This document shows, piece by piece, positions 8,058 through 16,208 of a stretch of DNA of 64,000 nucleotides (within the stretch, counting starts at the first letter, position 1; every line of letters begins with the position of its first letter). Under the pieces are notes generated by a model that was not told where the DNA came from, searched no databases, and saw only the letters and a list, made by a program, of their open reading frames with translations. The stretch spans positions 2,790,001-2,854,000 of the forward strand of contig NZ_PTJS01000001.1 in assembly GCF_002941025.1 (NCBI RefSeq), given 5' to 3'. This stretch comes from Streptomyces sp. QL37. Its GTDB lineage: Bacteria > Actinomycetota > Actinomycetes > Streptomycetales > Streptomycetaceae. The translations under genes were made by a program, and so were the position numbers.

Positions 8058-8699
8058 ATGGCCACGTACACGCTTCCGGAACTCCCGTACGACTACGCGG
8101 CGCTCGAACCGGTCATCAATCCGCAGATCATCGAGCTCCATCACGACAAGCACCACGCCGCGTACGTCAAGGGTGCGAACGACACCCTGGAGCAGCTGGA
8201 AGAGGCCCGCGACAAGGAGGCCTGGGGTGCCGTCAACGGCCTCCAGAAGAACCTCGCCTTCCATCTGTCCGGCCACATCCTGCACTCGATCTACTGGCAC
8301 AACATGACCGGTGACGGCGGAGGCGAGCCCCTCGCGGCGGACGGTGTGGGTGACCTGGCCGACGCGATCGCGGACTCCTTCGGTTCGTACGCCGGCTTCA
8401 AGTCCCAGCTGACGAAGGCCGCGGCCACCACGCAGGGCTCCGGCTGGGGCGTCCTGGCGTACGAGCCGGTCAGCGGCAAGCTGATCGTCGAGCAGGTCTA
8501 CGACCACCAGGGCAACGTCGGTCAGGGCTCGGTCCCGGTCCTGGTGTTCGACGCCTGGGAGCACGCCTTCTACCTGCAGTACAAGAACCAGAAGGTGGAC
8601 TTCATCGAGGCCATGTGGCGCGTCGTCAACTGGCAGGACGTGGCGAAGCGCTACGCCGCGGCCAAGGAGCGCGCGGACGTGCTGCTGCTCGCTCCCTGA
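8058..8699 (+). CDS. sodF: Iron (Fe/Fe-Zn type) superoxide dismutase SodF
   Basis: This 213-residue cytoplasmic enzyme converts superoxide to oxygen and hydrogen peroxide. It begins [18 protein letters not shown] and carries the Fe/Mn-SOD ligands: His28 in [12 protein letters not shown], His76 in [10 protein letters not shown], and Asp plus His in [15 protein letters not shown]. The ATG at 8058 is chosen because the canonical N-terminus begins there, after TTGGAGGG; the frame opens 51 bp earlier. The promoter carries a nickel-type operator, matching the Streptomyces scheme in which sodF is off when nickel allows the Ni enzyme SodN to be made. A SodN gene is therefore expected elsewhere in the genome. 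Confidence 0.96.
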   Translation: MATYTLPELPYDYAALEPVINPQIIELHHDKHHAAYVKGANDTLEQLEEARDKEAWGAVNGLQKNLAFHLSGHILHSIYWHNMTGDGGGEPLAADGVGDLADAIADSFGSYAGFKSQLTKAAATTQGSGWGVLAYEPVSGKLIVEQVYDHQGNVGQGSVPVLVFDAWEHAFYLQYKNQKVDFIEAMWRVVNWQDVAKRYAAAKERADVLLLAP

Positions 8700-8769
8700 C
8701 CTGACGGAGACACCCGAGCGTCCTGCCTCGTGATCGTCTTCTCAACCTTCACCCGGCAGGCGGATCAAC

Positions 8770-8808
8770 GGAGAACCCCCGCGAGGACGTGACTCGCGGG
8801 GGTTCTCC
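8770..8808. terminator. Bidirectional terminator between sodF and the PLP-enzyme gene
   Basis: A perfect 16-bp stem (8770-8785 with 8793-8808) and 7-base loop lie between two convergent genes, so the hairpin probably serves both strands. Confidence 0.85.
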
Positions 8809-8826
8809 CATGCCGGGCGCGGGCTG

Positions 8827-10296
8827 TCAGATGTGGAAGACGGAGCCGATGAACTCCGAGAGCAGCCGTTCCTTGAGGGGCCCCGGCAGCGCGTCCAGCA
8901 GGACGAGTACGGGTGCCATCCGGCCGGGCAGCCCCGCGCCCTCGCCGAGACCGGCGAAGGCGAGCACGGCCGCGACCTCGTCCGGTCCGAGCGCCTGCGG
9001 GTCCAGCCCGGCCGCGAGTCCGGCGAGTCCCGGATCCACCGTCACCGGTTCCAGGGCGCGGGCCTTCGCCAGGGCGGCCCCGAGGTCGTCGAGCAGGGCG
9101 TCGACCTGGCCGACCGTCGCCGGGGTGAGGGTGAGGTGGAGGTTGGGCGGGAGGCCGTCGAAGGAGAGCTGCGGCTGGAGGTACCAGCCGAGCTCGCGCA
9201 TCTCGTCGGCGAGATGGAGGAGCAGGCTCAGATCGGGGACGCCGCCGCTGTCCCGGGCGACGGTGAACGCGACGAGCCCGGCGGCGGGTTCACCGAGCAC
9301 CTGTACACCCTCGCTCGCCCGCAGCCCCGCGAGCAGCCGGTCCGACGCCTCGGCGACCCGGCCCGCGAGCGCGGTGTAGCCCTCCTCGCCCACGTGTCGG
9401 AGGACCGCCCAGGCCTGCGCCAGCAGCCCGGCGGACTTGGTGCCCTGCACGGTCGGGTTGACGACCGGGTAACCGGGCCAGCCGGCGTGCGCGAAGTACT
9501 GGTGGCGGCGGAGCTCGGCGTCGCGGTGGAGGACCACGGAGGCGCCCTTGTCGGCGTACGCGTACTTGTGCAGGTCGACCGAGAGCGAGGTGACGCCGGG
9601 CACGGAGAGGTCGAAGGGCTCCACCTCGCGCCCGGCCCGCCGCAGATAGGGCAGGATCCAGCCGCCGATGCAGGCGTCGACGTGGCAGAGCACCCCGCGT
9701 GCGGCGGCCGCCGCGGCGATCTCGGCGACCGGGTCGACGACCCCGTGGGCGTACGAGGGCGCGGAGGCGACGACCAGCGCGGTGCGGTCGGTCAGGGCGG
9801 CGGCCATGGCGGTCGCGTCGGCGCGGAAGGTGACGGGGTCGACGGGTACGACGACCGGCGCCAGCCCCAGGTAGGCGGCGGCCTTGTGGAACGCGGCGTG
9901 GGCGGTGGACGGCAGCACCAGCTCGGGTCCGGTGATCCCGCGTACCGTCCGGGCGTGGTCGCGGGCGGTCTTGACGGCGAGCAGGATGCTCTCCGTGCCG
10001 CCGCTGGTGAACGTCCCCTGGGCGCCGGGGGCGCCGAGCAGGGCGGCGACCGCGCCGACCACGTCGTTCTCCAGACGGGCCACGCTCGGGAAGACCGTGG
10101 GGTCGAGTCCGTTGACCGTCGCGAACGCGGTGTACGCCTCGGCGGCCAGTTCGTCGAGGCCGTCGAGGCCCGCGTCGTAGACGTAGGCGAAGGTGCGGCC
10201 CCCACGGGTGGGCGCGTCCGCCCGGCGCAGGGCGCGCAGCTCGGCGAGCACCTCGGCGGCGGGGCGGCCGTCGGGCAGGGCGGGATCAGTCGGCAC
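8827..10296 (-). CDS. PLP-dependent decarboxylase/lyase, sphingosine-1-phosphate-lyase-like
   Basis: This 489-residue group II PLP enzyme has TFTSGGTESILLAVKTAR (phosphate-binding region), CHVDACIGGWILPYLRR, and the Schiff-base lysine Lys244 in SVDLHKYAYADKGASVV. These three motifs are closer to sphingosine-1-phosphate lyases than to glutamate or tyrosine decarboxylases. The eukaryotic enzyme splits a phosphorylated long-chain base into ethanolamine phosphate and an aldehyde; bacterial homologues have varied or unknown substrates, so none is assigned. The GTG start at 10296 overlaps the upstream transporter stop by 11 bp, implying translational coupling and perhaps a shared substrate. A residue tail of about 75 after the catalytic fold has no recognised function. 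Confidence 0.8.
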   Translation of the reverse strand: MPTDPALPDGRPAAEVLAELRALRRADAPTRGGRTFAYVYDAGLDGLDELAAEAYTAFATVNGLDPTVFPSVARLENDVVGAVAALLGAPGAQGTFTSGGTESILLAVKTARDHARTVRGITGPELVLPSTAHAAFHKAAAYLGLAPVVVPVDPVTFRADATAMAAALTDRTALVVASAPSYAHGVVDPVAEIAAAAAARGVLCHVDACIGGWILPYLRRAGREVEPFDLSVPGVTSLSVDLHKYAYADKGASVVLHRDAELRRHQYFAHAGWPGYPVVNPTVQGTKSAGLLAQAWAVLRHVGEEGYTALAGRVAEASDRLLAGLRASEGVQVLGEPAAGLVAFTVARDSGGVPDLSLLLHLADEMRELGWYLQPQLSFDGLPPNLHLTLTPATVGQVDALLDDLGAALAKARALEPVTVDPGLAGLAAGLDPQALGPDEVAAVLAFAGLGEGAGLPGRMAPVLVLLDALPGPLKERLLSEFIGSVFHI

Positions 10297-11659
10297 GGGC
10301 GGGCTCTTCCTGGAGGGGGCGGGACGCGGCGGGGGCCGCGCCGTAGCGGTGCAGCAGCAGGAGGCTCGCGGCGGCGAGCACGGCGGGCAACACGCTCATC
10401 CCGGCGGTGATCCCGGTCAGTGCCGCCTCCGGCTGGTCCACCTGGTGCGCGGCGTCGGAGGAACGGAAGCCGGTGACGGCCAGGACGAGGGCGAACACCC
10501 CGGCGCCCAGGGCGAAGGCGAGGGTCTCGGCCGCCGTCCACAGTCCCGTGAAGGTCGCCGCCCTGCGTCTGCCGGTGGTCACGGCGTCGGCGGCCAGGGT
10601 GTCCGCCAGCATCGTCAGGGGCAGCAACTGCAGCCCGGCGTAGGCGATCCCGACGAGGACGACCGCCGCGTAGCCGACGGCGGGGCCCGCGACGCCGGTG
10701 AAGGCGAGGAGCACCGCCCCCGCCGTGTAGAGCAGCGACGCGCACCACTGGGCGCACGTCACGCCCCTGCGGCGGGCCAGCCGGTTCCACAGCGGCATGA
10801 AGAGGACCAGCGGGCCGATCAGGCAGGCGAACAGCGGGGTGATCGCGGACGCCGAGCCGAGGGTGTACGTCGCGAAGTACTGGACGCCGGCGAGCATCAC
10901 GCCGATCGCGAGCGCCTGGAGCGTCCACATCCCGGCCAGGTGGAGGAACGGCGCGCTGGAGCGGGCGGCGGCGAGCTGGGCCCGGAGGGTGGGTTCGGCC
11001 TCGCTGCGGGCGACCGCGGGGGCGCGGCGGGTGGCGGCCCACGCCCCGAACATGCCGAGGGCGAGCAGCACGGCGACGACGAGGCCCATGAGCCGGTAGC
11101 TCTCGGGCGTGTCGCCGTCGGCGTGCGCGATCGCGGGGGCCAGCGCCCCGGAGAGCAGGATGGCGACGCCGAGGAACCCCACGCGCCAGCCGAGGACGCG
11201 GCCGCGTTCGTGCGGGTCCTCGGTCATCTCGGCGGGCATCGTCACGTACGGCACCTGGAAGACGGCGTACGCGGTGGCGGCGAGCAGGAACAGCACGGCG
11301 ACGTAACCGGCTGCCGGGGCACCCCGCAGCGGCGGCGCGGCGAAGATCAGCGCGAAGAGCGGCGGCAGGGTGCAGGCGCCGATCAGCAGGAACGGCCTGC
11401 GCGGCCCCCCGCGCAGCCGACTGCGGTCGGAGAGAGCGCCTACCAGCGGATTGATGAGGACGTCCCAGGCCTTGGGCAGGAAGACGGCGGCGCCCGCGAC
11501 GGCGGCGGGCACGGCGAGGACGTTGGTGAGGTAGTAGAGCAGGATCAGGCCGGGCACGGTGGCGAAGGTGCCGGTGCACAGGGAGCCGAGGCCGTAGCCG
11601 ATCCGCACGGTGCGCGGCAGGAGCGGGGCCGCGGGGTGATCCGAACCGGCAGCTGGCAT
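10286..11659 (-). CDS. GPH/MFS-type sugar:cation symporter-like transporter
   Basis: This 457-residue membrane protein has about twelve helices and hallmarks of the glycoside-pentoside-hexuronide (MFS_2) group: RIGYGLGSLCTGTF at the N-terminus, PKAWDVLINPLVGALSDRSR in the second-helix loop and PYVTMPAEMTEDPHERGRV further on. Family members move sugars, or in animals lysophospholipids, with a cation. Upstream members of a PLP-lyase operon often bring in the substrate, but this is inference. The ATG at 11659 is chosen over a TTG at 11695; neither has a strong ribosome-binding site. Confidence 0.8.
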   Translation of the reverse strand: MPAAGSDHPAAPLLPRTVRIGYGLGSLCTGTFATVPGLILLYYLTNVLAVPAAVAGAAVFLPKAWDVLINPLVGALSDRSRLRGGPRRPFLLIGACTLPPLFALIFAAPPLRGAPAAGYVAVLFLLAATAYAVFQVPYVTMPAEMTEDPHERGRVLGWRVGFLGVAILLSGALAPAIAHADGDTPESYRLMGLVVAVLLALGMFGAWAATRRAPAVARSEAEPTLRAQLAAARSSAPFLHLAGMWTLQALAIGVMLAGVQYFATYTLGSASAITPLFACLIGPLVLFMPLWNRLARRRGVTCAQWCASLLYTAGAVLLAFTGVAGPAVGYAAVVLVGIAYAGLQLLPLTMLADTLAADAVTTGRRRAATFTGLWTAAETLAFALGAGVFALVLAVTGFRSSDAAHQVDQPEAALTGITAGMSVLPAVLAAASLLLLHRYGAAPAASRPLQEEPARAD

Positions 11660-11748
11660 GGGCAGATCATGAAGGACGGTTCGCGCGGTCGGCAATACCC
11701 GGGAGCCGGGGTCCTGCGTCCCTCCGGGGACGGTGCCAGACTGGCAGG

Positions 11749-12021
11749 GTGGCGGACACCGGACGGCGGACGGACCGGCGCTTGGAGCAGGCCATCCTGG
11801 AGCTGCTCGAGCGCCGTGGTCCGACCGCGACGATCTGCCCCTCCGATGCCGCGCGGGCGGTGTACGAAGGGGACGGGGACGGCTGGCGCGCCCTCATGGA
11901 GCCGGCCCGCCGCGCCGCCCGGCGGCTGGTCACGGCCGGCGAGGTGGAGATCACCCAGGGCGGCCGCCCCGTCGATCCGGACGACGCCCGCGGCCCGGTC
12001 CGTATCCGCCGCGCCGGCTGA
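11749..12021 (+). CDS. DUF3253 family protein
   Basis: The 90-residue basic protein matches the DUF3253 family: RLEQAILELLERRGPTATIC, a central DAARAVYE and the C-terminal LVTAGEVEITQGGRPVDP. The pattern resembles a small winged-helix domain with a recognition segment and a hairpin wing, but no function is established. The GTG start at 11749 lies seven bases after CAGACT (11737-11742), a plausible -10, so the mRNA is probably leaderless. It is divergent from the transporter gene and followed by a terminator. Confidence 0.8.
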   Translation: MADTGRRTDRRLEQAILELLERRGPTATICPSDAARAVYEGDGDGWRALMEPARRAARRLVTAGEVEITQGGRPVDPDDARGPVRIRRAG

Positions 12022-12026
12022 CCCGC

Positions 12027-12060
12027 CCGGTGCGGGCCCGGAACGGGGAGCCCGCACCGG
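12027..12060 (+). terminator. Terminator after the DUF3253 gene
   Basis: An 11-bp perfect stem (12027-12037 with 12050-12060) and 12-base loop begin five bases after the stop codon. Confidence 0.75.
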
Positions 12061-12272
12061 CGGACGGGGTGGCGAGCTGCTGTCATTTGGGTGTACGGGA
12101 GTGAGGCGGTGGCGTTCGCGCACCGTGGTGTCGAGTGGGCCGACCGCGTCGAAGCCAACCGGGCTGTCGCCTGCCGCATCCACCTGGATGTGGAGCGGGG
12201 CCGTCGGTATCCGACCGCGTCCTGGCAACGCCCGATCGTGCGGACACTGCCGTGGAGGCGGCCCGCCCCGGG

Positions 12273-12305
12273 GCGTGATCGGCGTCGACACCACGCCGAT
12301 CACGC
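12273..12305. repeat. Perfect 13-bp inverted repeat in a gene-poor stretch
   Basis: GCGTGATCGGCGT pairs with its exact complement across the 7-base loop CGACACC. It is not next to a gene end, so an ordinary terminator role is not evident. Confidence 0.6.
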
Positions 12306-12413
12306 GGAAGACGCTGGTCGAGCCCCGTCGCGGAATGTCCCGTCATGATGCCGCCGGTGTCGGGATCGGGCGACGCGCTCCCGGACACCCGATCAGGCGT
12401 CGGACGGCACCGC

Positions 12414-12442
12414 CCCCACACGACCGGCGTGATCGTGTGGGG
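12414..12442. repeat. 10-bp inverted repeat in a gene-poor stretch
   Basis: CCCCACACGA pairs with TCGTGTGGGG across nine bases. It lies about 110 bp from the other hairpin of this region. Confidence 0.55.
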
Positions 12443-12633
12443 CATCGGACCGTCCAGGCCTCACCAGGCGCACGAGAGCGTGAGGGAACCCGCCCACCCG
12501 CGACGGACCACGCCCTCGGAGGCGTGCCGCCGAACGGGACGCGAAAGCGGCAACCCGGCGCATCCGGCACCGTTCGGGATGCGCCCGGAACACATGGGTC
12601 CAGGACCCACTCATGCACCCGGGACAGGAACGG

Positions 12634-13284
12634 TCAGTCGAAGACCGGGCCCTGCGTGCGGGTCCGCTTGATCTCGTAGAAGCCGGGGATCGAGGCCACC
12701 AGCAGGGTGCCGTCCCAGAGCTTCGCGGCCTCCTCGCCCTTCGGGGCGGGGGTGACGACCGGGCCGAAGAAGGCGATCTGCTCACCGTCGGCGCCGGGCA
12801 CGGCGATGACCGGGGTGCCGACGTCCTGGCCGACCTTGTCGATGCCCTCCTGGTGGGAGGCGCGCAGCTCCTTGTCGTACGCGTCGGAGTCGGCGTACTC
12901 CAGGAGCTCGGCCGGCAGGCCGACGTCGGCGAGCGCGCCCGCGATCGCCTCGCGGGTGGGGCCCTCGCCGTTGTTGTGGATGCGGGTGCCGAGGGCCGTG
13001 TACAGCGGGCCGACGATCTCGTCGCCGTGCTTCTGCTGGGCGGCGACGACGACGCGGACCGGCGCCCAGGCCTGGGTGCGCATCATGTCCTGGTACTCCT
13101 CGGGCAGCTCGTCGAGCCGGGGCTCGTTGAGCACGGCCAGGCTCATCACATGCCAGCGCACCTCGACGTCGCGGACCTTCTCGACCTCCAGCATCCAGCG
13201 GGAGGTCATCCAGGCCCAGGGGCAGAGCGGGTCGAACCAGAAGTCGGCCGGGACCTTGCCGGCGGCCGTGCTGTTCTCGGGCAT
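12634..13284 (-). CDS. Rv2466c-like thioredoxin-fold (DsbA-family) protein with a CPWA site
   Basis: The 216-residue cytoplasmic protein closely resembles mycobacterial Rv2466c, a mycothiol-dependent reductase/nitroreductase of the DsbA fold. Shared segments include FWFDPLCPWAWMTSRWMLEV, VRWHVMSLAVLNE, GTRIHNNGEG, DVGTPVIAVPG and IKRTRTQGPVFD. In Rv2466c the active site is CPWC; here it is Cys21-Pro-Trp-Ala24, so the resolving cysteine is missing and a monothiol mechanism using mycothiol is implied. Mycothiol is the main thiol of actinomycetes. The ATG at 13284 follows AGGAGAGAC; the longer open frame is ignored. It is divergent from a pepN gene. Confidence 0.9.
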   Translation of the reverse strand: MPENSTAAGKVPADFWFDPLCPWAWMTSRWMLEVEKVRDVEVRWHVMSLAVLNEPRLDELPEEYQDMMRTQAWAPVRVVVAAQQKHGDEIVGPLYTALGTRIHNNGEGPTREAIAGALADVGLPAELLEYADSDAYDKELRASHQEGIDKVGQDVGTPVIAVPGADGEQIAFFGPVVTPAPKGEEAAKLWDGTLLVASIPGFYEIKRTRTQGPVFD

Positions 13285-13406
13285 GTCTCTCCTCATGAGG
13301 TCGGGTCTGCACCTGTGAGCCGGAACACCACGGGGCCCTCCCGCCATTCCCGCGCGCGGGCGCCGAGGGCCGCATGGGAGGATCAAAGGTCTTCGATCGA
13401 GACACA

Positions 13407-13412
13407 AAGGAG
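13407..13412 (+). promoter_or_regulatory. Ribosome-binding site that fixes the pepN (copy 1) start
   Basis: AAGGAG lies six bases before the GTG at 13419, choosing it over the in-frame ATG at 13374, which has no such site. A candidate -10, GAGGAT, is at 13378-13383. Confidence 0.7.
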
Positions 13413-13418
13413 TGCTCC

Positions 13419-16037
13419 GTGCCCGGTGAGAACCTGTCCCGCGACGAGGCCCGCGAGAGGGCCGAGCTGCTGACCGTCGACGGTTACGAGGTCGCCCTCG
13501 ACCTCCGCTCCGCCGTCGGTGAGCCCGACGGGGGCGACGAGGCCGGTCCGCGCACCTTCCGCTCGCAGACCACGATCCGCTTCCGCGCCGGCCGTGCCGG
13601 AGCCTCGACCTTCGCCGATCTGATCGCCCCGGCCGTGGACGCGGTGACGCTGAACGGCAAGGATCTGGACCCCGCGGCCGTCTTCGACGGCGCCCGTATC
13701 GCTCTGGAGGACCTCGCCGAGGGCGAGAACGTCCTGGTCGTCGACGCGCGTTGCGCGTACAGCCGGACCGGCGAGGGCATGCACCGCTTCGTCGATCCGG
13801 AGGACGGCGAGGTCTACCTCTACACGCAGTACGAGCCGGCCGACGCGCGCCGGGTCTTCGCCAACTTCGAGCAGCCCGATCTCAAGGCGCCCTACCGCTT
13901 CGAGGTGACGGCGCCGGAGGGCTGGCGGGTCTGGAGCAACGGCGCGGAGGAGTCGCAGGAGGGTGAGGTCCACCGGTTCGCCGAGACGCTGCCGATCTCG
14001 ACGTACATCACGGTGGTCGTCGCGGGGCCCTACCACTACGTGAGCGACCTCTACACCCGTACGTTCGACGGGGGCACCTCCCAGGCCGGAGGCTCCGGGG
14101 GAGGTACGAAGCTGGAGATCCCGCTCGGCGCGATGTGCCGCAAGGGTCTCGCGCGCCACTTCGACGCCGACGACGTCTTCCGGATCACCAAGCAGGGCCT
14201 GGACTTCTTCCACGACAACTTCGACTACCCGTACCCCTTCGGGAAGTACGACCAGGCGTTCGTGCCGGAGTACAACCTCGGCGCGATGGAGAACCCGGGC
14301 CTCGTCACCTTCCGCGAGGAGTACATCTACCGCGGAAAGGTCACCTCGGCCTCCTACGAGCGCCGCGCCAACGTCATCCTGCACGAGATGGCGCACATGT
14401 GGTTCGGCGACCTGGTCACCATGCAGTGGTGGGACGACCTGTGGCTGAAGGAGTCCTTCGCCGACTTCATGGGGACGTTCTCGATGGTCGAGGCGACCCG
14501 TTTCGCCAACGGCTGGATCACCTTCGCCAACAACCGCAAGGCCTGGGCCTACCGGGCCGACCAGCTGCCGTCCACGCACCCGATCACGGCCGACATCCGT
14601 GACCTGGAGGACGCCAAGCTGAACTTCGACGGGATCACGTACGCCAAGGGCGCCTCGGTGCTCAAGCAGCTCGTGGCCTACGTCGGACGGGACGCGTTCC
14701 TGGAAGGCGCGCGCCGCTACTTCAAGCAGCACGCGTACGGCAACACGCAGCTGGGCGATCTGCTCTCGGTGCTGGCCGAGACGTCCGGGCGCGACATGAC
14801 GGTCTGGTCGCAGGCGTGGCTGCAGACGGCGGGGGTCAACTCCCTGACGCCGACGGTGACGTACGACGGGGAGGGCAGGATCGCGGAGCTCTCCGTGACC
14901 CAGGAGGCCGCCGCCTCCCACCCGGGGCTGCGCCCTCACCGGGTCGCGGTGGGCCTGTACCGGCTGACCCCGGACGGTGAACTGGTGCGGTACGCCCGCG
15001 CCGAGACCGATGTCGCCGGCGAGCGGACCGTGGTCGCGGAGCTGGCCGGGAGCGAGAGGCCCGACCTGGTCCTGGTCAACGACGACGACCTCACCTACTG
15101 CAAGGTCCGCCTCGACGAGGGGTCCCTGACCACCCTGCGCGAGCACCTCGGTGACATCACCGATCCCCTGGCCCGGGCGCTGTGCTGGTCGGCCCTGTGG
15201 AACCTGACGCGGGACGCGCTGCTGCCGGCCCGGGACTTCGTCGCGCTGGTGCTGGCGCACGCGGGCCGTGAGAGCGACATCGGTGTCCTCCAGATGCTGC
15301 ACGCCTGGGCGCAGTCGGCGCTGGTGCACTACGCCGCGCCGGCCTGGCGCGAGGAGGGCGGCCGGGCGCTGGCCGAGGGCGCGCTGGCGGAGCTGCGGCG
15401 GGCGGAGCCGGGCAGCGAGCACCAGCTGACGTGGGCGCGGTTCTTCGCCGCCGTCGCGGCTTCGGACGCGGACTTCCGGCTGCTGGGCGAACTGCTCGAC
15501 GGCTCGGCCGTGATCGACGGCCTGGACGTCGACCAGGAGCTGCGGTGGGCGTTCCTGTCCCCGCTGGCCGCGCACGGCAAGGCCGACGAGGCGGCCGTGG
15601 ACGCCGAGCTCGCCCGGGACGACACTGCGTCCGGCAAGCGGCACCACGTGCGGTGCCTGGCCTCGCGCCCCTCGGCGGCGGTCAAGGCGCAGGCGTGGGC
15701 GACGGTCGTGGAGTCGGACAAGCTGTCCAACGCGCTCGTCGGCGCGACGATCGCGGGCTTCGGGCAGCCGTCGCAGCGGGAGCTGCTGGCGCCCTACACG
15801 GCGTCCTACTTCGAGGCGATCGAGCGGGTCTGGGCCGAGCGTTCCATCCAGATCGGCATGGACGTGGTCAAGGGCCTGTTCCCCGGGCTGCAGGACGACC
15901 CGGCGACCCTCACCGCGACCGACGCGTGGCTGACCTCGCACCCGGACGCGGCACCGGCGCTCCGGCGGCTGGTCCTGGAGGCGCGGGACGACCTGGCACG
16001 GGCGCTGCGGGGCCAGGAGCGCGACGCGGCGGCGTGA
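13419..16037 (+). CDS. pepN: M1-family aminopeptidase N (copy 1)
   Basis: This 872-residue zinc metallopeptidase removes N-terminal residues from peptides in the cytoplasm; no signal peptide is present. The exopeptidase motif GAMEN is at residues 288-292 and the zinc site HEMAH at 322-326 (His322, Glu323, His326) with the third ligand Glu345 in WLKESF. The C-terminal half is the helical ERAP1-like domain typical of actinobacterial PepN. A second copy lies 6.6 kb downstream (22646); both begin with MPGxNLxRxEAxERAxLLTV and have an RAGGAT box about 35 bp before the start. This copy has a Gly/Ser-rich insert near residues 217-228 (GGTSQAGGSGGGTK) missing from the other. Confidence 0.95.
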   Translation: MPGENLSRDEARERAELLTVDGYEVALDLRSAVGEPDGGDEAGPRTFRSQTTIRFRAGRAGASTFADLIAPAVDAVTLNGKDLDPAAVFDGARIALEDLAEGENVLVVDARCAYSRTGEGMHRFVDPEDGEVYLYTQYEPADARRVFANFEQPDLKAPYRFEVTAPEGWRVWSNGAEESQEGEVHRFAETLPISTYITVVVAGPYHYVSDLYTRTFDGGTSQAGGSGGGTKLEIPLGAMCRKGLARHFDADDVFRITKQGLDFFHDNFDYPYPFGKYDQAFVPEYNLGAMENPGLVTFREEYIYRGKVTSASYERRANVILHEMAHMWFGDLVTMQWWDDLWLKESFADFMGTFSMVEATRFANGWITFANNRKAWAYRADQLPSTHPITADIRDLEDAKLNFDGITYAKGASVLKQLVAYVGRDAFLEGARRYFKQHAYGNTQLGDLLSVLAETSGRDMTVWSQAWLQTAGVNSLTPTVTYDGEGRIAELSVTQEAAASHPGLRPHRVAVGLYRLTPDGELVRYARAETDVAGERTVVAELAGSERPDLVLVNDDDLTYCKVRLDEGSLTTLREHLGDITDPLARALCWSALWNLTRDALLPARDFVALVLAHAGRESDIGVLQMLHAWAQSALVHYAAPAWREEGGRALAEGALAELRRAEPGSEHQLTWARFFAAVAASDADFRLLGELLDGSAVIDGLDVDQELRWAFLSPLAAHGKADEAAVDAELARDDTASGKRHHVRCLASRPSAAVKAQAWATVVESDKLSNALVGATIAGFGQPSQRELLAPYTASYFEAIERVWAERSIQIGMDVVKGLFPGLQDDPATLTATDAWLTSHPDAAPALRRLVLEARDDLARALRGQERDAAA

Positions 16038-16050
16038 GATTCCGGCGCGC

Positions 16051-16072
16051 GCCCCGCACACGTGTGTGGGGC
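16051..16072 (+). terminator. Hairpin after pepN copy 1
   Basis: GCCCCGCACAC pairs with GTGTGTGGGGC, including one G-U pair, starting 14 bp after the stop codon. The minimal loop falls in the central CACGTG. Confidence 0.6.
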
Positions 16073-16208
16073 GTGCGCCGCACAATCCCCGTCGCGACCA
16101 CCCTTTTCGGCATTCGAACTGCCGTGCTTTAGGACGGCGTTGTCCTGGAATGTCGACGGACGTGTAACACGGGTTATCCCACCGCGAGCCTGCGGGAACG
16201 TCCCGGGC

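Larger units (their letters stand above)
12061..12633. other. 573-bp stretch without a convincing gene
   Basis: Open frames here are short, mutually overlapping, lack ribosome-binding sites and match no family I recognise. It holds two clear inverted repeats: 12273-12305 (13-bp perfect stem, 7-base loop) and 12414-12442 (10-bp stem, 9-base loop), plus a 15-base dyad at 12595-12609 (TGGGTCC-A-GGACCCA) next to the Rv2466c-like stop. It may be a decayed gene, a non-coding RNA locus or plain spacer. Confidence 0.5.

Noticed and set aside
12091..12348. Possible transposase or small-gene remnant in the gene-poor stretch
   Set aside because: No catalytic motif, terminal inverted repeats or target duplication could be found, and overlapping short frames compete on both strands.
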